Shown: positions 35,079 to 45,566 of the stretch, in pieces | How the letters are laid out: the number at the start of each line of letters is the position of its first letter | Position numbering within the stretch: the first letter of the stretch is position 1 | Assembly (NCBI GenBank): GCA_964473465.1 | Contig: CAYYPE010000002.1 | Location: 62,001-126,000 of the forward strand | Direction: 5' to 3' | DNA: 64,000 nt | DNA from: CALHRB01 sp964473465 | GTDB taxonomy: Bacteria; Bacteroidota; Ignavibacteria; Kapaibacteriales; UBA2268 | The notes under the pieces: generated by a model | What the model was told of the DNA's origin: nothing | The model's database searches: none | Seen by the model: the letters and a program-made list of their open reading frames with translations, nothing else | Program-made: the position numbers and the translations under genes

Positions 35079-38000
35079 ATGAAACATTCGACACAAAATC
35101 CGAAACTGATACCGAGACTGCTTGCATTAATTGCGGTAGCTCTTATCGGTTGGATTAGCAACAGCAATTTGCTGGCACAACCCTCAGGATACTGCGTTCC
35201 CTGGCCTCCCCAAGGTTCAGAATCTCAGTCCTATTTCTATTGCTGGTCCTACTATAATTACTTCAGCAAAGTGCAAGTAATTCACACCCAGACTAATCAG
35301 GTTGTATTTACCAGAACATCCGGCGACGAAGGATGCTATATCAATACTGGTGAAGTTATGAACCTGAAGCTGGGAAATGCTTACAAACTTGTAGCAACTG
35401 TCAGTACAAACTATCCTTATTACTATTGGTACACAAGGTTGTTTATTGACTGGAATCAAAATGCAATTTTTGCTAATGCTGGTGGCTTGACAGAATATTA
35501 TGGTTCTGTTTATACCTACCGATATGGTTCATATTCTGCAGACGTAACCTTTAATTTCACTGTTCCATGCCAGGCAACACCCGGAAGAACTATGTTAAGG
35601 TTGCTAACCAGTATTTACTATGATCAGGGTGCAAATGCCTGCCGAAATGGATATTGGTATAACTATCCGGGTTATTACGACTATAACTACGACTATGGAG
35701 AGAGCGAAGATTATATAGTAAATCTACTGCCAGACCTTGAAGACTTTTTCCCGGCAAACGAAGCAATTCTCTATGCTAACGAAAAATATAACGGAGAAAC
35801 CAGAGCCAGAACTGGCACAACAACCCCGTTAATCGATTTCAAAAAGCCAAGTGTAAAACTTGGTTCAGTTCAACCATCTGGCTCAATTATGACTTATAAA
35901 ATTGTTGGTCCACTTCCGTCAACAGAAGTTGTTTATGAAGCACTTGACCCTGCAACAGGCTCACCAAACGTCAATATCAGTAATCTGCAAACTGTAACTT
36001 TTACAAGAGCAAGAGGAAGATATGCAGTTGATGATAACGGAACCTTTTTAGCAACAAGTGGTGGTGAATACAGACTCGGTATTGCAGTATCCGGAGCAGG
36101 TTGCCCCGGCGAAGCATACAGTTCATTCACTGTTTCTTGGGACAACGACCTTTCAGTCAGAGACATTGTATCACCCAAATCAAATGCTGCTCCAAGATAT
36201 TTGAAGTATTTGAGAGGACAGACTATTAAAGTCTCAGCTACATTCCAGAACGTCGGTCTTAATGTTGTAAGACAGTTCGAAGGAAGAGTAAGAATCTGGA
36301 ATCAAAGTGGAAGTTTAATTTACAACCAGACATACCAATATGATGCCTACAACAATCCAAAAGACATTCCATTGTCTCCCGGACAAAAAATTGATGTTGA
36401 TTTCCCGAATTTCAAAACCAATGAAATAGGTATTTACAGAATGCAGGTGGATTGTGATCTTCAGGATGCAATTGATCAGGAAGATTATAACGATCATCTG
36501 CCAAGGCCGGATGCCAATTCATACTACTTCGAAATTGCTTACGAAATTCAGTTGGCTTCAAATGCAATGCTGAAACCAAAGCAAGGCGAGGTAATTCTCG
36601 GGAACAGACCAATTATACCAGTAGGTGAATTTAAGAACCTTGGTGTTGGTGATGCCTCTGACGTTCCTGCTAAACTAAATGTTTATAAATTACCGATTAC
36701 AAGTACATCTCAGCCTGCTTATACAAGCAATATTATTGTTCAGGACATTCCAGCAGGAAAATACAATACAAAAGTTGAGTATTTCGAGCCGATGGAAATC
36801 AAGGAAACCGGCGATTACATGGCTTGCCTTATTATTAACCACATTGAAGATGTAGTTAGAGGTGATGACACACTCTGTATTTATTTCACGGTCGAAGGTG
36901 GTCTATCAGGTACTTATACCATTGGAACTGCCAATTCTGGTAGTTCAAGGAACTTCCCAACGATTGACTCTGCAATGAATGCACTCTACTATCGTGGTTT
37001 GGCTGGTTCCGTAGTCTTCGAATTTACTGATGCAAACTACACAGTTACATCACAAAGACCTGATCAACCTGCATGGGATTTCACAACATATATAATAAAC
37101 AGTGGTTATAATCCTGACACAAGAACTTCTAATACCATCACTTTCAAACCCTCAATACAAAGATCATTAACTAAGGGTGGTGTAACCATTACTCTGCAAT
37201 CAGCTAATGGTAAAGGTATTCAGTTCGGACAGTCATTAAATCCATCAAATCCATACTCATTATACAATCAGTATCAGAGCTACGGACAATTTGCAAAGAA
37301 ATATGCAAATTCGAAGGGATATATCACTTTTGATGGAGGTAGCCAAAAATCAATCAAATTCAAATTACAAAGTTATTCATCAGTTCACGGTGCTGCAATT
37401 TATCTTGGAAGAGGCTCTACAAACATCTCTATCAAGAACTGTATAATCGAGAACGCAACACCTTCAATTAAGTGCAATACCTGGTTACCAATGACATTAT
37501 ATAATCAGGTAAGCGGTTTCAGAACACAGGCTGACACACTTCAATCTGGTTCACAGCGATTCAGCTACTCAGCTGGTGTTGTAAATAGAAACAGTTTATT
37601 CGGCGATGAGTTCAACGAAAGAGAAAGAGAAACAGCACAATTGATCAGAGTTGATACTATACCAAACGTGAATAACGTAATCAGCGGAAACGAAATCTAT
37701 GGATTTGGTTATGGAGTTCTTTCATTAGGTCTTGGACCACTATGGATGGAAAATGATGCTGTTTACAGAAGATGGTACAACATGAACAATGAAATCAGCA
37801 ACAACAGAATTTATGATATCTGCAGAGCTGGTATCTATCTTGGTTACGAAGAAAACACAACAGTATCAGGCAACAGAATCCACACAGTAACAGGAACAGC
37901 TGATGCAGCTGGTATCATAGTCGGTGGTGATGCTTCCGGTAACTACAAAGGCTATAACAACGTCGGCATTAAATTAAATGCAAACGAAATCAGTAATGTT

Positions 38001-40667
38001 ACTGCCTCTAATATGGCAACCGGTATTAGAATCAGACAAGACAGAAACGTATTTCCTAAACCAGCCGGTGGTCAAGCTTACTTCCCGGATGTTGAGGAAG
38101 GTTTCCTTATCACAAATAATGCTATCTGGGGAATAAGTGTAACAAATACAACTGCCAGCAGAGCAGGTATCCATCTGTTTACACAAAGACAACCAAATTC
38201 AAACTGGATTACAGAGCTTGTTACACCTTTCTATGCAGATTACTATTCAAGAAATGACAAAGTTATCAATAACACTATCATTATGGGTGGTGATGGCGGC
38301 TTGATGAATACCGGTGCTGTTGTTGGTGTCGGTCTCCAACAGGTAAAAGGTGCCCAGTTCCTTAACAATGCTGTAGCATTGCTTGATAATGATGTTGATC
38401 AGACAAGTCCTGCTTATGCAGCCCTCTTCTTACAGGGTCAGTTGCCAAATGATGGCAGCTTAATGTCAGACAGAAACGTATACTGGGCAACACAAAACTC
38501 AGGTGGTGGTGTTGCAAGATTCATCGAATTAGATAAAAATGGTGCTATCGTTGACTTAGGAACAAAAGATGACCTACTCACTTTAGCTCAGTGGAGAAAC
38601 TGGACAAAACAAGATATTAATTCAGTATTTGGTAACTTTACTCAGGATCTCACCTATATTGGTACAGAACCTAATCAAAAACTAAGAATTAATATGACAC
38701 CACAAGCTCCTCTCGGTTCATTGCTTAATAATCGTGGAAACAGAATTTTACTGGTAACACACGATATAGACGGAAATGTTCGTGGTGGTGCTGGCCAGAG
38801 ATATGATGTTGGTGCAAGTGAATTTGACGGCAGAATGTATATTCTCGATGTTGAACTTCTTGGTATAACTCAACCAACAGCATACAAAGCAAATACAGGT
38901 ATCTTCTCCGATGCAGAATATGTGATGACAACTGCACCGGTTGAAGTTAAAGCACAGATAAGAAATAATGGTAACCTGCTGCAATCTGGTGTTAAGGTTA
39001 CTGTTAGAGCTTACAGAGAATTACCAATGGGTGGCTATTCAACAACACCGGCATTCCCGCCAGTTGTAGTTGAAACAGAAATTCCTTCAATGGAATCAAT
39101 CGAAGTTGCTTTCGGTTTAGCTGATGGAATTGGAACTGACTTTATTCCGCAAACTTATGCAGATTTAACCGGAACAATTCCTCCATACGTTGTTCCTGCT
39201 CAGTTCAGATCAATGACAGCTAATGTTACACCTAAGTACAAACTCGAAGTATCCTTGCAATCTGATGAATTCAATGCTAATAACATTGTAACAAAAGTTG
39301 TAAGATTCTACATCCAGAAATCAACAATGAGATTAATTCTCTCTGCCGAAAACAGCATGATTAACATTGACGCAGGTTCAACACAGGATGTAAAAGCCGG
39401 TAGATTGAATGCAGATACAGTTATCAGAATATTCAACAATCTTGGCTGGTTTATCGATCCAGTTAACGGAAAATACGACTATGACGTATTCGACCGTATG
39501 GGATGGGAACCAAAAGCTGTAAACTATCCAATTTACAGAACTATGGTCTGGTCTGATGGAAATGACAAACCAACTACAAGATACGAGAGAATTGATATCA
39601 GAAGATTCCTTGACGAAGGAAATCAAATTGAGAAGAAGAATTTATTAATCGCCAGCCAGGAAATGGTCAGACAGCACAGCCAGAACAATGCTAATAAGGA
39701 CTTAGACTTTGTCAACAATGTCCTTAGAGCAAGCACTGTTGCACCCGAAAATCCATTAGGAGTTAATGGAGATAACAACAACAATGCAATTTCAGGCTGG
39801 ACAATTGCCAGAGACCTTGTTATACCGATTATGTCAACAGGTTTCACCGGTGATGCTCCACCATATTCTGGATTAATGGCAGTTTATAGCGAAGGCGAAG
39901 GACTTCCATTACCAGCTGGCTACTACATTAACCATACAGCAGCTCCAAAAGACAGTGTTGCAGGTGTTGCAACTACCACATTGACAAAGAATGTTGTTAT
40001 TATGGGTTCTGATTGGAGACATTGGGGTAATCCAACACTTCTCTTCAGAGGTTTAATTGACTTTGTGGAGAAGAATGGCGGAACAATCATTCCTGTCGAA
40101 TTGCTTAGCTTTGATGCTCAACCTGCCGGTAACAGAGTTAATATTAACTGGGCAACTGCCAGTGAATATAACACCGACAGATTCGAAGTTGAAAGAGCAA
40201 CAGCAAATGAAGCTGGTAAATCACAGTTCAGAAAAATTGCAGAAGAAAAAGCTGCCGGAACAAGCAGTGTTGTAAGAAATTACGGACCTGTTGTTGACAG
40301 AGATGTTCAGTTAGGCAATACTTATGTTTACAGACTGAAGATGCTTGATGTTGATGGCAAGTATTCTTACAGCAATGAAGTTGAAGTCAGAATGGATGAC
40401 GCAGGAGCAAACTGGTTAAGCAGTGCTTCACCAAATCCATCAAACTTCGAGGCTAAATTCTTTTACACTTTAGCTGAAGGTGCCAATATTGATATTACTC
40501 TTTATGACATTAATGGTAAAGCCGTTATGAACCTCTACAATGGTTATGCAAATGCAGGAACTCACGAAGTGAAGTTCAACACTGCATCACTTGCAAACGG
40601 TGCTTACAATTATGTCCTGAAGATCGGTAATCAAACTTATAGCAATCAAATTCAGATTGTCAAATAA
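35079..40667 (+). CDS. Giant T9SS-secreted surface protein with GEVED and parallel beta-helix regions
   Basis: 1862 residues. A long Sec signal (to about residue 35, SNLLAQ) leads into a Tyr/Trp-rich GEVED-type domain (GESEDYIVNL at about residue 208), Ig-like domains (about 230-600), a right-handed parallel beta-helix (VSGNRIHTV, ISNNRIYDI, about 640-1250, rich in Asn ladders), further beta domains and a final segment (VELLSFDAQPAGNRVNINW, about 1675) before the type A sorting domain (ASPNPSNFEAKFFYTL to the end). Beta-helix surface proteins bind or cleave polysaccharides or act as adhesins; no lyase active site was identified. The operator array upstream and a consensus ribosome site suggest controlled, strong expression. 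A near-perfect terminator follows. Confidence 0.85.
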   Translation: MKHSTQNPKLIPRLLALIAVALIGWISNSNLLAQPSGYCVPWPPQGSESQSYFYCWSYYNYFSKVQVIHTQTNQVVFTRTSGDEGCYINTGEVMNLKLGNAYKLVATVSTNYPYYYWYTRLFIDWNQNAIFANAGGLTEYYGSVYTYRYGSYSADVTFNFTVPCQATPGRTMLRLLTSIYYDQGANACRNGYWYNYPGYYDYNYDYGESEDYIVNLLPDLEDFFPANEAILYANEKYNGETRARTGTTTPLIDFKKPSVKLGSVQPSGSIMTYKIVGPLPSTEVVYEALDPATGSPNVNISNLQTVTFTRARGRYAVDDNGTFLATSGGEYRLGIAVSGAGCPGEAYSSFTVSWDNDLSVRDIVSPKSNAAPRYLKYLRGQTIKVSATFQNVGLNVVRQFEGRVRIWNQSGSLIYNQTYQYDAYNNPKDIPLSPGQKIDVDFPNFKTNEIGIYRMQVDCDLQDAIDQEDYNDHLPRPDANSYYFEIAYEIQLASNAMLKPKQGEVILGNRPIIPVGEFKNLGVGDASDVPAKLNVYKLPITSTSQPAYTSNIIVQDIPAGKYNTKVEYFEPMEIKETGDYMACLIINHIEDVVRGDDTLCIYFTVEGGLSGTYTIGTANSGSSRNFPTIDSAMNALYYRGLAGSVVFEFTDANYTVTSQRPDQPAWDFTTYIINSGYNPDTRTSNTITFKPSIQRSLTKGGVTITLQSANGKGIQFGQSLNPSNPYSLYNQYQSYGQFAKKYANSKGYITFDGGSQKSIKFKLQSYSSVHGAAIYLGRGSTNISIKNCIIENATPSIKCNTWLPMTLYNQVSGFRTQADTLQSGSQRFSYSAGVVNRNSLFGDEFNERERETAQLIRVDTIPNVNNVISGNEIYGFGYGVLSLGLGPLWMENDAVYRRWYNMNNEISNNRIYDICRAGIYLGYEENTTVSGNRIHTVTGTADAAGIIVGGDASGNYKGYNNVGIKLNANEISNVTASNMATGIRIRQDRNVFPKPAGGQAYFPDVEEGFLITNNAIWGISVTNTTASRAGIHLFTQRQPNSNWITELVTPFYADYYSRNDKVINNTIIMGGDGGLMNTGAVVGVGLQQVKGAQFLNNAVALLDNDVDQTSPAYAALFLQGQLPNDGSLMSDRNVYWATQNSGGGVARFIELDKNGAIVDLGTKDDLLTLAQWRNWTKQDINSVFGNFTQDLTYIGTEPNQKLRINMTPQAPLGSLLNNRGNRILLVTHDIDGNVRGGAGQRYDVGASEFDGRMYILDVELLGITQPTAYKANTGIFSDAEYVMTTAPVEVKAQIRNNGNLLQSGVKVTVRAYRELPMGGYSTTPAFPPVVVETEIPSMESIEVAFGLADGIGTDFIPQTYADLTGTIPPYVVPAQFRSMTANVTPKYKLEVSLQSDEFNANNIVTKVVRFYIQKSTMRLILSAENSMINIDAGSTQDVKAGRLNADTVIRIFNNLGWFIDPVNGKYDYDVFDRMGWEPKAVNYPIYRTMVWSDGNDKPTTRYERIDIRRFLDEGNQIEKKNLLIASQEMVRQHSQNNANKDLDFVNNVLRASTVAPENPLGVNGDNNNNAISGWTIARDLVIPIMSTGFTGDAPPYSGLMAVYSEGEGLPLPAGYYINHTAAPKDSVAGVATTTLTKNVVIMGSDWRHWGNPTLLFRGLIDFVEKNGGTIIPVELLSFDAQPAGNRVNINWATASEYNTDRFEVERATANEAGKSQFRKIAEEKAAGTSSVVRNYGPVVDRDVQLGNTYVYRLKMLDVDGKYSYSNEVEVRMDDAGANWLSSASPNPSNFEAKFFYTLAEGANIDITLYDINGKAVMNLYNGYANAGTHEVKFNTASLANGAYNYVLKIGNQTYSNQIQIVK

Positions 40668-40690
40668 GCTTTGATTAATCCAAAATTAAA

Positions 40691-40722
40691 GGGGCTGTTC
40701 CAAAAGAACAGCCTCTTTTTTT
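40691..40722 (+). terminator. Terminator of the giant T9SS gene
   Basis: GGGGCTGTTC (40691-40700) pairs with GAACAGCCTC (40706-40715, one G-U), followed by a T tract through 40723. Confidence 0.9.
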
Positions 40723-40792
40723 TCATTAAATTACAAAAATTTTCTAAGAGCGATTTGAGTTTGTTGAGAATTGTAATTGATGTTTTGTAATA

Positions 40793-41668
40793 TTATTCCT
40801 GAACAAGAAGATTTAAAAACTCTTTTGATTTTTTGAATTCATTTTCGAGGTCGAAAGTGAATTTCTCAACGTCCAGATCAGCCAGAGCGGGATTTTTTTC
40901 ACAAAGAACTTTCCACGAAATATCGTCACTGATTTTAATTTGTTCAAGTCCTTCGTTAATTTCAGCCCCCCACATTTCGCAGAGTAAATCAGCAACCCGA
41001 ATTATAGAAACCAATTCCTGAGACTGATCTAACTGTTCAATTTTAGAATGATGTGAAACAATATAAGACATTTCAGCAGGCAATTTCCATAGATGAAAAA
41101 TTTTCTCTCCTACTTCTAAATGGTCAACACCAAAAATTTTTACTTCTGCATCAACATCAATGTAGTTTTCTTCGGTGATTAATCGGAGAACATCCAGATA
41201 AAGATTTGTGTTATATTGAACCATGGCTAATTTACCAATATCGTGAAGCAATCCACCAATGAATTCATATTCTTTGTATTGTTTTTTTAGCTTCGAAGCC
41301 AGAACTTTAGCAATGACCCCTGTGCATGAGGAATGCCACCAGAATTTTTCCATAAAATCCAGAGCTTGTTTCTGAGTATTAATTAAAAATCTGGAAAATA
41401 TCGAAACACCAATAACGATATTTGTCAACCTGTTAAGACCCAAAGTTAATATCGCCTGATGGATGCTACTTATCTGAGTTCTGATTGCGTAAATTGGAGA
41501 GTTGGCTACTCTTAGTAACTTCATTGTCAACGAAGCATCGGTTTCAATAACATGTGATATATCTCGAATATCAACATCATCATTTTCGAGCAACAGTAAA
41601 ACCTTTGCTGCCACTGGAGGAAGCGTAGCAAATTCCTGAATTTCCATTATTTCACTAATAACTGACAT
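40793..41668 (-). CDS. HDOD domain protein
   Basis: 291 residues, almost all one HDOD domain. LPPVAAKVLLLLEN opens it, DASLTMKLLRVANSPIY is the typical second helix pair, and GGLLHDIGKLAM supplies a His-Asp pair, with a further HH at IVSHHSKIE; so HD-type metal residues are partly kept. HDOD proteins generally act in signalling, often with cyclic-di-GMP or chemotaxis-type systems, rather than as phosphohydrolases. No receiver, GGDEF or kinase domain is fused to it. It lies 72 bp upstream of nothing on its own strand but follows the PHP gene (start 41668, PHP stop 41741), so the two may be cotranscribed. Confidence 0.88.
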   Translation of the reverse strand: MSVISEIMEIQEFATLPPVAAKVLLLLENDDVDIRDISHVIETDASLTMKLLRVANSPIYAIRTQISSIHQAILTLGLNRLTNIVIGVSIFSRFLINTQKQALDFMEKFWWHSSCTGVIAKVLASKLKKQYKEYEFIGGLLHDIGKLAMVQYNTNLYLDVLRLITEENYIDVDAEVKIFGVDHLEVGEKIFHLWKLPAEMSYIVSHHSKIEQLDQSQELVSIIRVADLLCEMWGAEINEGLEQIKISDDISWKVLCEKNPALADLDVEKFTFDLENEFKKSKEFLNLLVQE

Positions 41669-41740
41669 AACAACAAGCTTAAAGATAATAATACTTAGTT
41701 AAAATATATTATCGGATATTTCTTATAAACTTGAAGTAAT

Positions 41741-42565
41741 TTATCTGACAGAATGAATTTTTATTGATTCAACTGTGGAGAGCGGAACTACGAACTTCCC
41801 AAGATTTTCTTCGTCATATTCCCGATTGCCATGGAAATCCGAACCTCCTGTTTCCAAAAGCCAATATTGGGAAGCTATTGATTGATAATATCTTTGAGTT
41901 TGTATATCGTGGGTCGGATGGATAATTTCGATTCCATCTAAACCCGATTTAATAAGCTTATACAAAGTATCGGGTTGGATCATTCTTGCAGGATGAGCCA
42001 GAACAGCCAATCCACCAGACTGATTGATTAACTTAATACCCCGCTCAATAGAAAAATTCGCCTTTGAAACATAAGCTGGTTTATCATCACCAAGATAAAG
42101 CACAAATGCTTCTTTTAGGTTAGTGGTATAACCCATCTCTGTCATAGCCATGGCAATATGAGGACGAGTAATTGGAGCTTCGCCGGCTTTTTCAAGAACA
42201 AGAGAAAAGTTAACAGGTCTCTGTAGATTTTTCAGCTTTTTCAGAATTTGTTCAGCTCTTTTATATCTTCCATTTCGAAATTCTTGAAGATGAGTTTTCA
42301 GAATCTTATTGTCGGGGTCGATGTTATATCCTAATAGATGGATTTCCTTGCCGTTTTCTATACAGCTAAGTTCAATTCCCGGAATTAATTGCACATGATA
42401 TCTGTCGAGATATTTTTCTGCTTGAATATATCCGTCAACCGAGTCGTGGTCTGTTATACTAATAGCTGATATACCAACATCTGTAACTTTTTTCAGAAGT
42501 TGTTCAGGAGTGAAAACCCCATCAGAATATGTAGTATGGAGATGTAAATCTGCATAGCCATCCAT
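41741..42565 (-). CDS. PHP domain phosphoesterase (RNase AM/YciV-like)
   Basis: 274 residues. The four PHP motifs are present: ADLHLHTTYSDG, SITDHDSVDGY, IPGIELSC, and LAHPARM with a terminal GGSDFHG. These residues bind a di- or trinuclear metal centre. The domain order and length match the YciV/RNase AM group, which removes 5' nucleotides from nucleoside 3',5'-bisphosphates and short RNA. It is cytoplasmic. It is divergent from the glycogen-synthase-like gene and lies upstream of the HDOD gene by 72 bp. A histidinol-phosphatase role is less likely, given no his genes. Confidence 0.85.
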   Translation of the reverse strand: MDGYADLHLHTTYSDGVFTPEQLLKKVTDVGISAISITDHDSVDGYIQAEKYLDRYHVQLIPGIELSCIENGKEIHLLGYNIDPDNKILKTHLQEFRNGRYKRAEQILKKLKNLQRPVNFSLVLEKAGEAPITRPHIAMAMTEMGYTTNLKEAFVLYLGDDKPAYVSKANFSIERGIKLINQSGGLAVLAHPARMIQPDTLYKLIKSGLDGIEIIHPTHDIQTQRYYQSIASQYWLLETGGSDFHGNREYDEENLGKFVVPLSTVESIKIHSVR

Positions 42566-42824
42566 TTTTTTTCCGTTATTTTTTTATTCTTTTACATTGA
42601 CGGGAATTATGAAAAAAAAGTGAATATTATTTTCAGATTTATTTTAAACTAAAAAACAGATTTGGAGGAATTCATTTCATTAAATCTTATAATTTATAAT
42701 GATTTGAAATTATATAATTTCTTAATCTATTAAATCCAATAAAAACAAAATGAAAAAAATCATTAAAAATTGATTATTTTTGTAATTGTAAATATTCAAT
42801 ATCTAAAAATTTCCTGATAAAAAA

Positions 42825-44297
42825 ATGGCAAAAAGTTTAAGTATTTTGTTTGTAACAAGTGAAGTGTTTCCTTTTATCAGAGTTGGAGAGCTTGGCGATA
42901 TTTCTCATTCATATACTCTTGCAATGCGTGAATTTGGTAACGATGTAAGGGTTATGTTCCCGAAATATGGCGTGATATCCGAGCGAAAAAACAGAATACA
43001 CGAAATAAATAGATTAAGGGATATGCCAATTCCTGTTGGCGAGAAAGTTGAACTTGCTACCGTAAAATCAAGCTCTATTAATAACCCAAGAGCTAAAGTT
43101 CAGGCATATATTACCTGTAACTTTTGTTATTACGACCAGAGGAAAGCTGTCTATGATGACCCTAAAACTGGAAGCCCACTGAGTGATAACGATGAACGTT
43201 TTATATTCTTTAGTAGAAGCGTGATTGAAACATGCTTGATTTTAGGATGGTTTCCTGATATAATACACTGTAATGACTGGCAAACAAGCTTAATTCCGGC
43301 ATTTGCAAAAGTCCTGTTTCCCAATAAATTCAAGAAGACAAAATTTTTATTAAGTATTAATAATTTTCATGAACAGGGAGTATTTCCTGAAAATTCATTC
43401 GATAAAACATTACTATCAGCAGATGTCAAGAGCAAATTTATTCACAAGAATAAATTTAATTTTCTGAAGGGCGGAATTGAATACTCTGATTTTATTACTA
43501 CCCATAGCCCTGCTTACCTTCAGGAAATATTGCAGAGCACGACATATAGTAACGGACTGAATAAAACTCTTTTGGAAAAAGAAGGAAAAACTCTTGGACT
43601 GAACATAGGCATAGACCAATGGGTATGGATGCCAAATCATGATAATGATATCAAACAAAAATTTGAAAGTGATTTCTTCAGTTACAAGGTTACCAATAAA
43701 AAAGATTTACTAAGCAAGTTTGGCCTTGAGTATGGAGATGAGCCACTGATTGGAATGATAAGTAATCTGACAGATAGCAGTGGAATATCAGTTTTTCTCG
43801 AAGCAGTGCCAAACCTTTTCGCTCAAGATATCAAGATTGTAATGTTAGCTGATGGGGAAAATGATTATAAAAATCAATTAAAAAAAGTAGCTAAAGATTA
43901 TCCAACAAAATTTTCAATTAAATTTGGTCTGGAAAATTCCTTACTTCATCAAATTTTTGCTGGTTCTGACATTTTCCTTATTCCCTCAAAATACGAATCA
44001 AATGGTTGGAAAGCTTTGACCTCTCTATCTTACGGAACTGTCCCTGTTGCAAGGGCAACAGGTGCTAACCTTGAGTTCATTAAGGATTATAAGACTGGTA
44101 ACGACGGCGGCAACGGATTCCTTTTTAATGATTTCAAAGCTGATAGCCTGATTAAAGCCTTGGGTTTAGCATTGCAAAAATTTAAAATCAGAACTGAATG
44201 GGAAGATTTGGCATTAAGAATAATGGAGACAGATACTTCTTGGAGTCCGTCATTGAAAAAATATGATGAAATTTATAGAACAATTCTAAAAGATTGA
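42825..44297 (+). CDS. GT5 glycogen synthase-family protein lacking canonical active-site residues
   Basis: 490 residues, the length of bacterial GlgA. The N-terminal half matches GT5: ILFVTSEVFPF, HCNDWQTSLIPAFAK and an NNFHEQGVF loop. Three hallmarks differ. The ADP-glucose loop KTGGLGD is RVGELGD (residues 19-25). The donor-phosphate segment SRLTxQKG is SNLTDSSG, so the Arg and Lys that contact the diphosphate are Asn314 and Ser319. The FEPCG loop is YESNG, keeping the Glu. It is therefore either inactive, regulatory, or uses another donor. The gene is monocistronic or leads the lipoprotein gene 51 bp downstream. Confidence 0.75.
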   Translation: MAKSLSILFVTSEVFPFIRVGELGDISHSYTLAMREFGNDVRVMFPKYGVISERKNRIHEINRLRDMPIPVGEKVELATVKSSSINNPRAKVQAYITCNFCYYDQRKAVYDDPKTGSPLSDNDERFIFFSRSVIETCLILGWFPDIIHCNDWQTSLIPAFAKVLFPNKFKKTKFLLSINNFHEQGVFPENSFDKTLLSADVKSKFIHKNKFNFLKGGIEYSDFITTHSPAYLQEILQSTTYSNGLNKTLLEKEGKTLGLNIGIDQWVWMPNHDNDIKQKFESDFFSYKVTNKKDLLSKFGLEYGDEPLIGMISNLTDSSGISVFLEAVPNLFAQDIKIVMLADGENDYKNQLKKVAKDYPTKFSIKFGLENSLLHQIFAGSDIFLIPSKYESNGWKALTSLSYGTVPVARATGANLEFIKDYKTGNDGGNGFLFNDFKADSLIKALGLALQKFKIRTEWEDLALRIMETDTSWSPSLKKYDEIYRTILKD

Positions 44298-44348
44298 TAA
44301 ATCTAAACCGTTTTACTGACTACATAAGTATGATTATTAATTATTTGA

Positions 44349-45563
44349 ATGTTAAAAAGAATTAAAATTTCAGGTTTTTTCTGCGTTTTCTCAATTTCAC
44401 TATTTTTGTTATTTTCCTGCAACGAAAAACCAACTGATTTAGGATTTTCTTTACTTTACGACACAATAACAGTTGTAGGAACATCAAATTCTGAATACCC
44501 GTTTATTACAGGTGCAGAATCATTTTTGAACCGTGAATCTCTTTTTAATATAGGAGCTATTTTTATCGGGAAGTCTGATAGCATTAAAGCTATTAGTTTT
44601 CTGAGGTTTTCGAGGCTGCCTGATTCGTTAAAAAACTACAAAATTGATTCTGTTTCATTGAAACTTTTCCCGCTAAGATATGCTTATGGCGATACAAATA
44701 ATGGTAACTTTTCTTTTCGCATTCAACCTGTAATAAAATATTGGTCAAACAAAACTAATTGGGATTCAATATTTGATGCAAGCGGGAATACTGATTTCTT
44801 TGATGCTAAAGTATTAGGATCTTTCAATCAGAGATTAAAACTGCAGGATACAATGCCAGATATTATAATACCTCTGGATGTATCACTGGTAGATGACTGG
44901 CTTAAATTCCAGCCCGATTCTGTTGATCCTTGGGGTTTAGCTTTAATCCCCGAAGAAAATTCAAGCATAATTAATTTATTTTCGAGCCAGATGGTTACAG
45001 AAACAAGGCTCAGACCTGTTCTGAGAATTTATTTCCTAAATCAGGCAGGAAAACGAGATTCAGTTATGTCGCTATCAAACATAGAATCCTCTTATATAGA
45101 CAGTGATAAACCTGAATCAAACTCCATTACTTTTCAGGGCGGAATAATTTATCGTCCAAAGTTAAAATTCGATTTTAGCCAGATACCAAAAAACTCATCT
45201 GTTCACAAGGCAGAATTGGAATTATGGCTCAATCGGAGTAAGTCAAGATTTGGCAATGCTTATATTGATTCAATCCTATTTGCTGCTGATTATCGGGATA
45301 GAGCAATTGATTCTGTTCCATATCGTTCAATTTATGGTTTTAGATACCAGAATTCAAATAAGTATTTATTCCCAGCCTTAGCCCAATTGATAGAAGCTTG
45401 GGTTCGGGCAAACGGCACGGGAGAAATTGTTTTGTCTCTTGACGGGTTGAATTCCTATCGCAAGCTCGACAGATATACTTTTTACAACATAAATGACAAT
45501 GACACAAACCTTGTGCCTAAACTAAGGATAATTTATTCGATAAGACCTCAATTGAAGAAATAA
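44349..45563 (+). CDS. Lipoprotein with repeated beta-sandwich domains (DNRLRE/DUF4270-like)
   Basis: 404 residues. Lipoprotein signal with lipobox LFLLFSC (Cys24) followed by NEKPTDLG, as in DUF4270-like Bacteroidota lipoproteins. Two related domains follow, each with a strand block of the type DSVSLKLFPLRYAYGD or VHKAELELWLNRS and an IDSIxF element, resembling DNRLRE carbohydrate/surface modules. It is anchored in the outer membrane. The stop is 3 bp before the next start, so the two are cotranscribed and may form an envelope complex. Function unknown. Confidence 0.7.
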   Translation: MLKRIKISGFFCVFSISLFLLFSCNEKPTDLGFSLLYDTITVVGTSNSEYPFITGAESFLNRESLFNIGAIFIGKSDSIKAISFLRFSRLPDSLKNYKIDSVSLKLFPLRYAYGDTNNGNFSFRIQPVIKYWSNKTNWDSIFDASGNTDFFDAKVLGSFNQRLKLQDTMPDIIIPLDVSLVDDWLKFQPDSVDPWGLALIPEENSSIINLFSSQMVTETRLRPVLRIYFLNQAGKRDSVMSLSNIESSYIDSDKPESNSITFQGGIIYRPKLKFDFSQIPKNSSVHKAELELWLNRSKSRFGNAYIDSILFAADYRDRAIDSVPYRSIYGFRYQNSNKYLFPALAQLIEAWVRANGTGEIVLSLDGLNSYRKLDRYTFYNINDNDTNLVPKLRIIYSIRPQLKK

Positions 45564-45566
45564 ATA

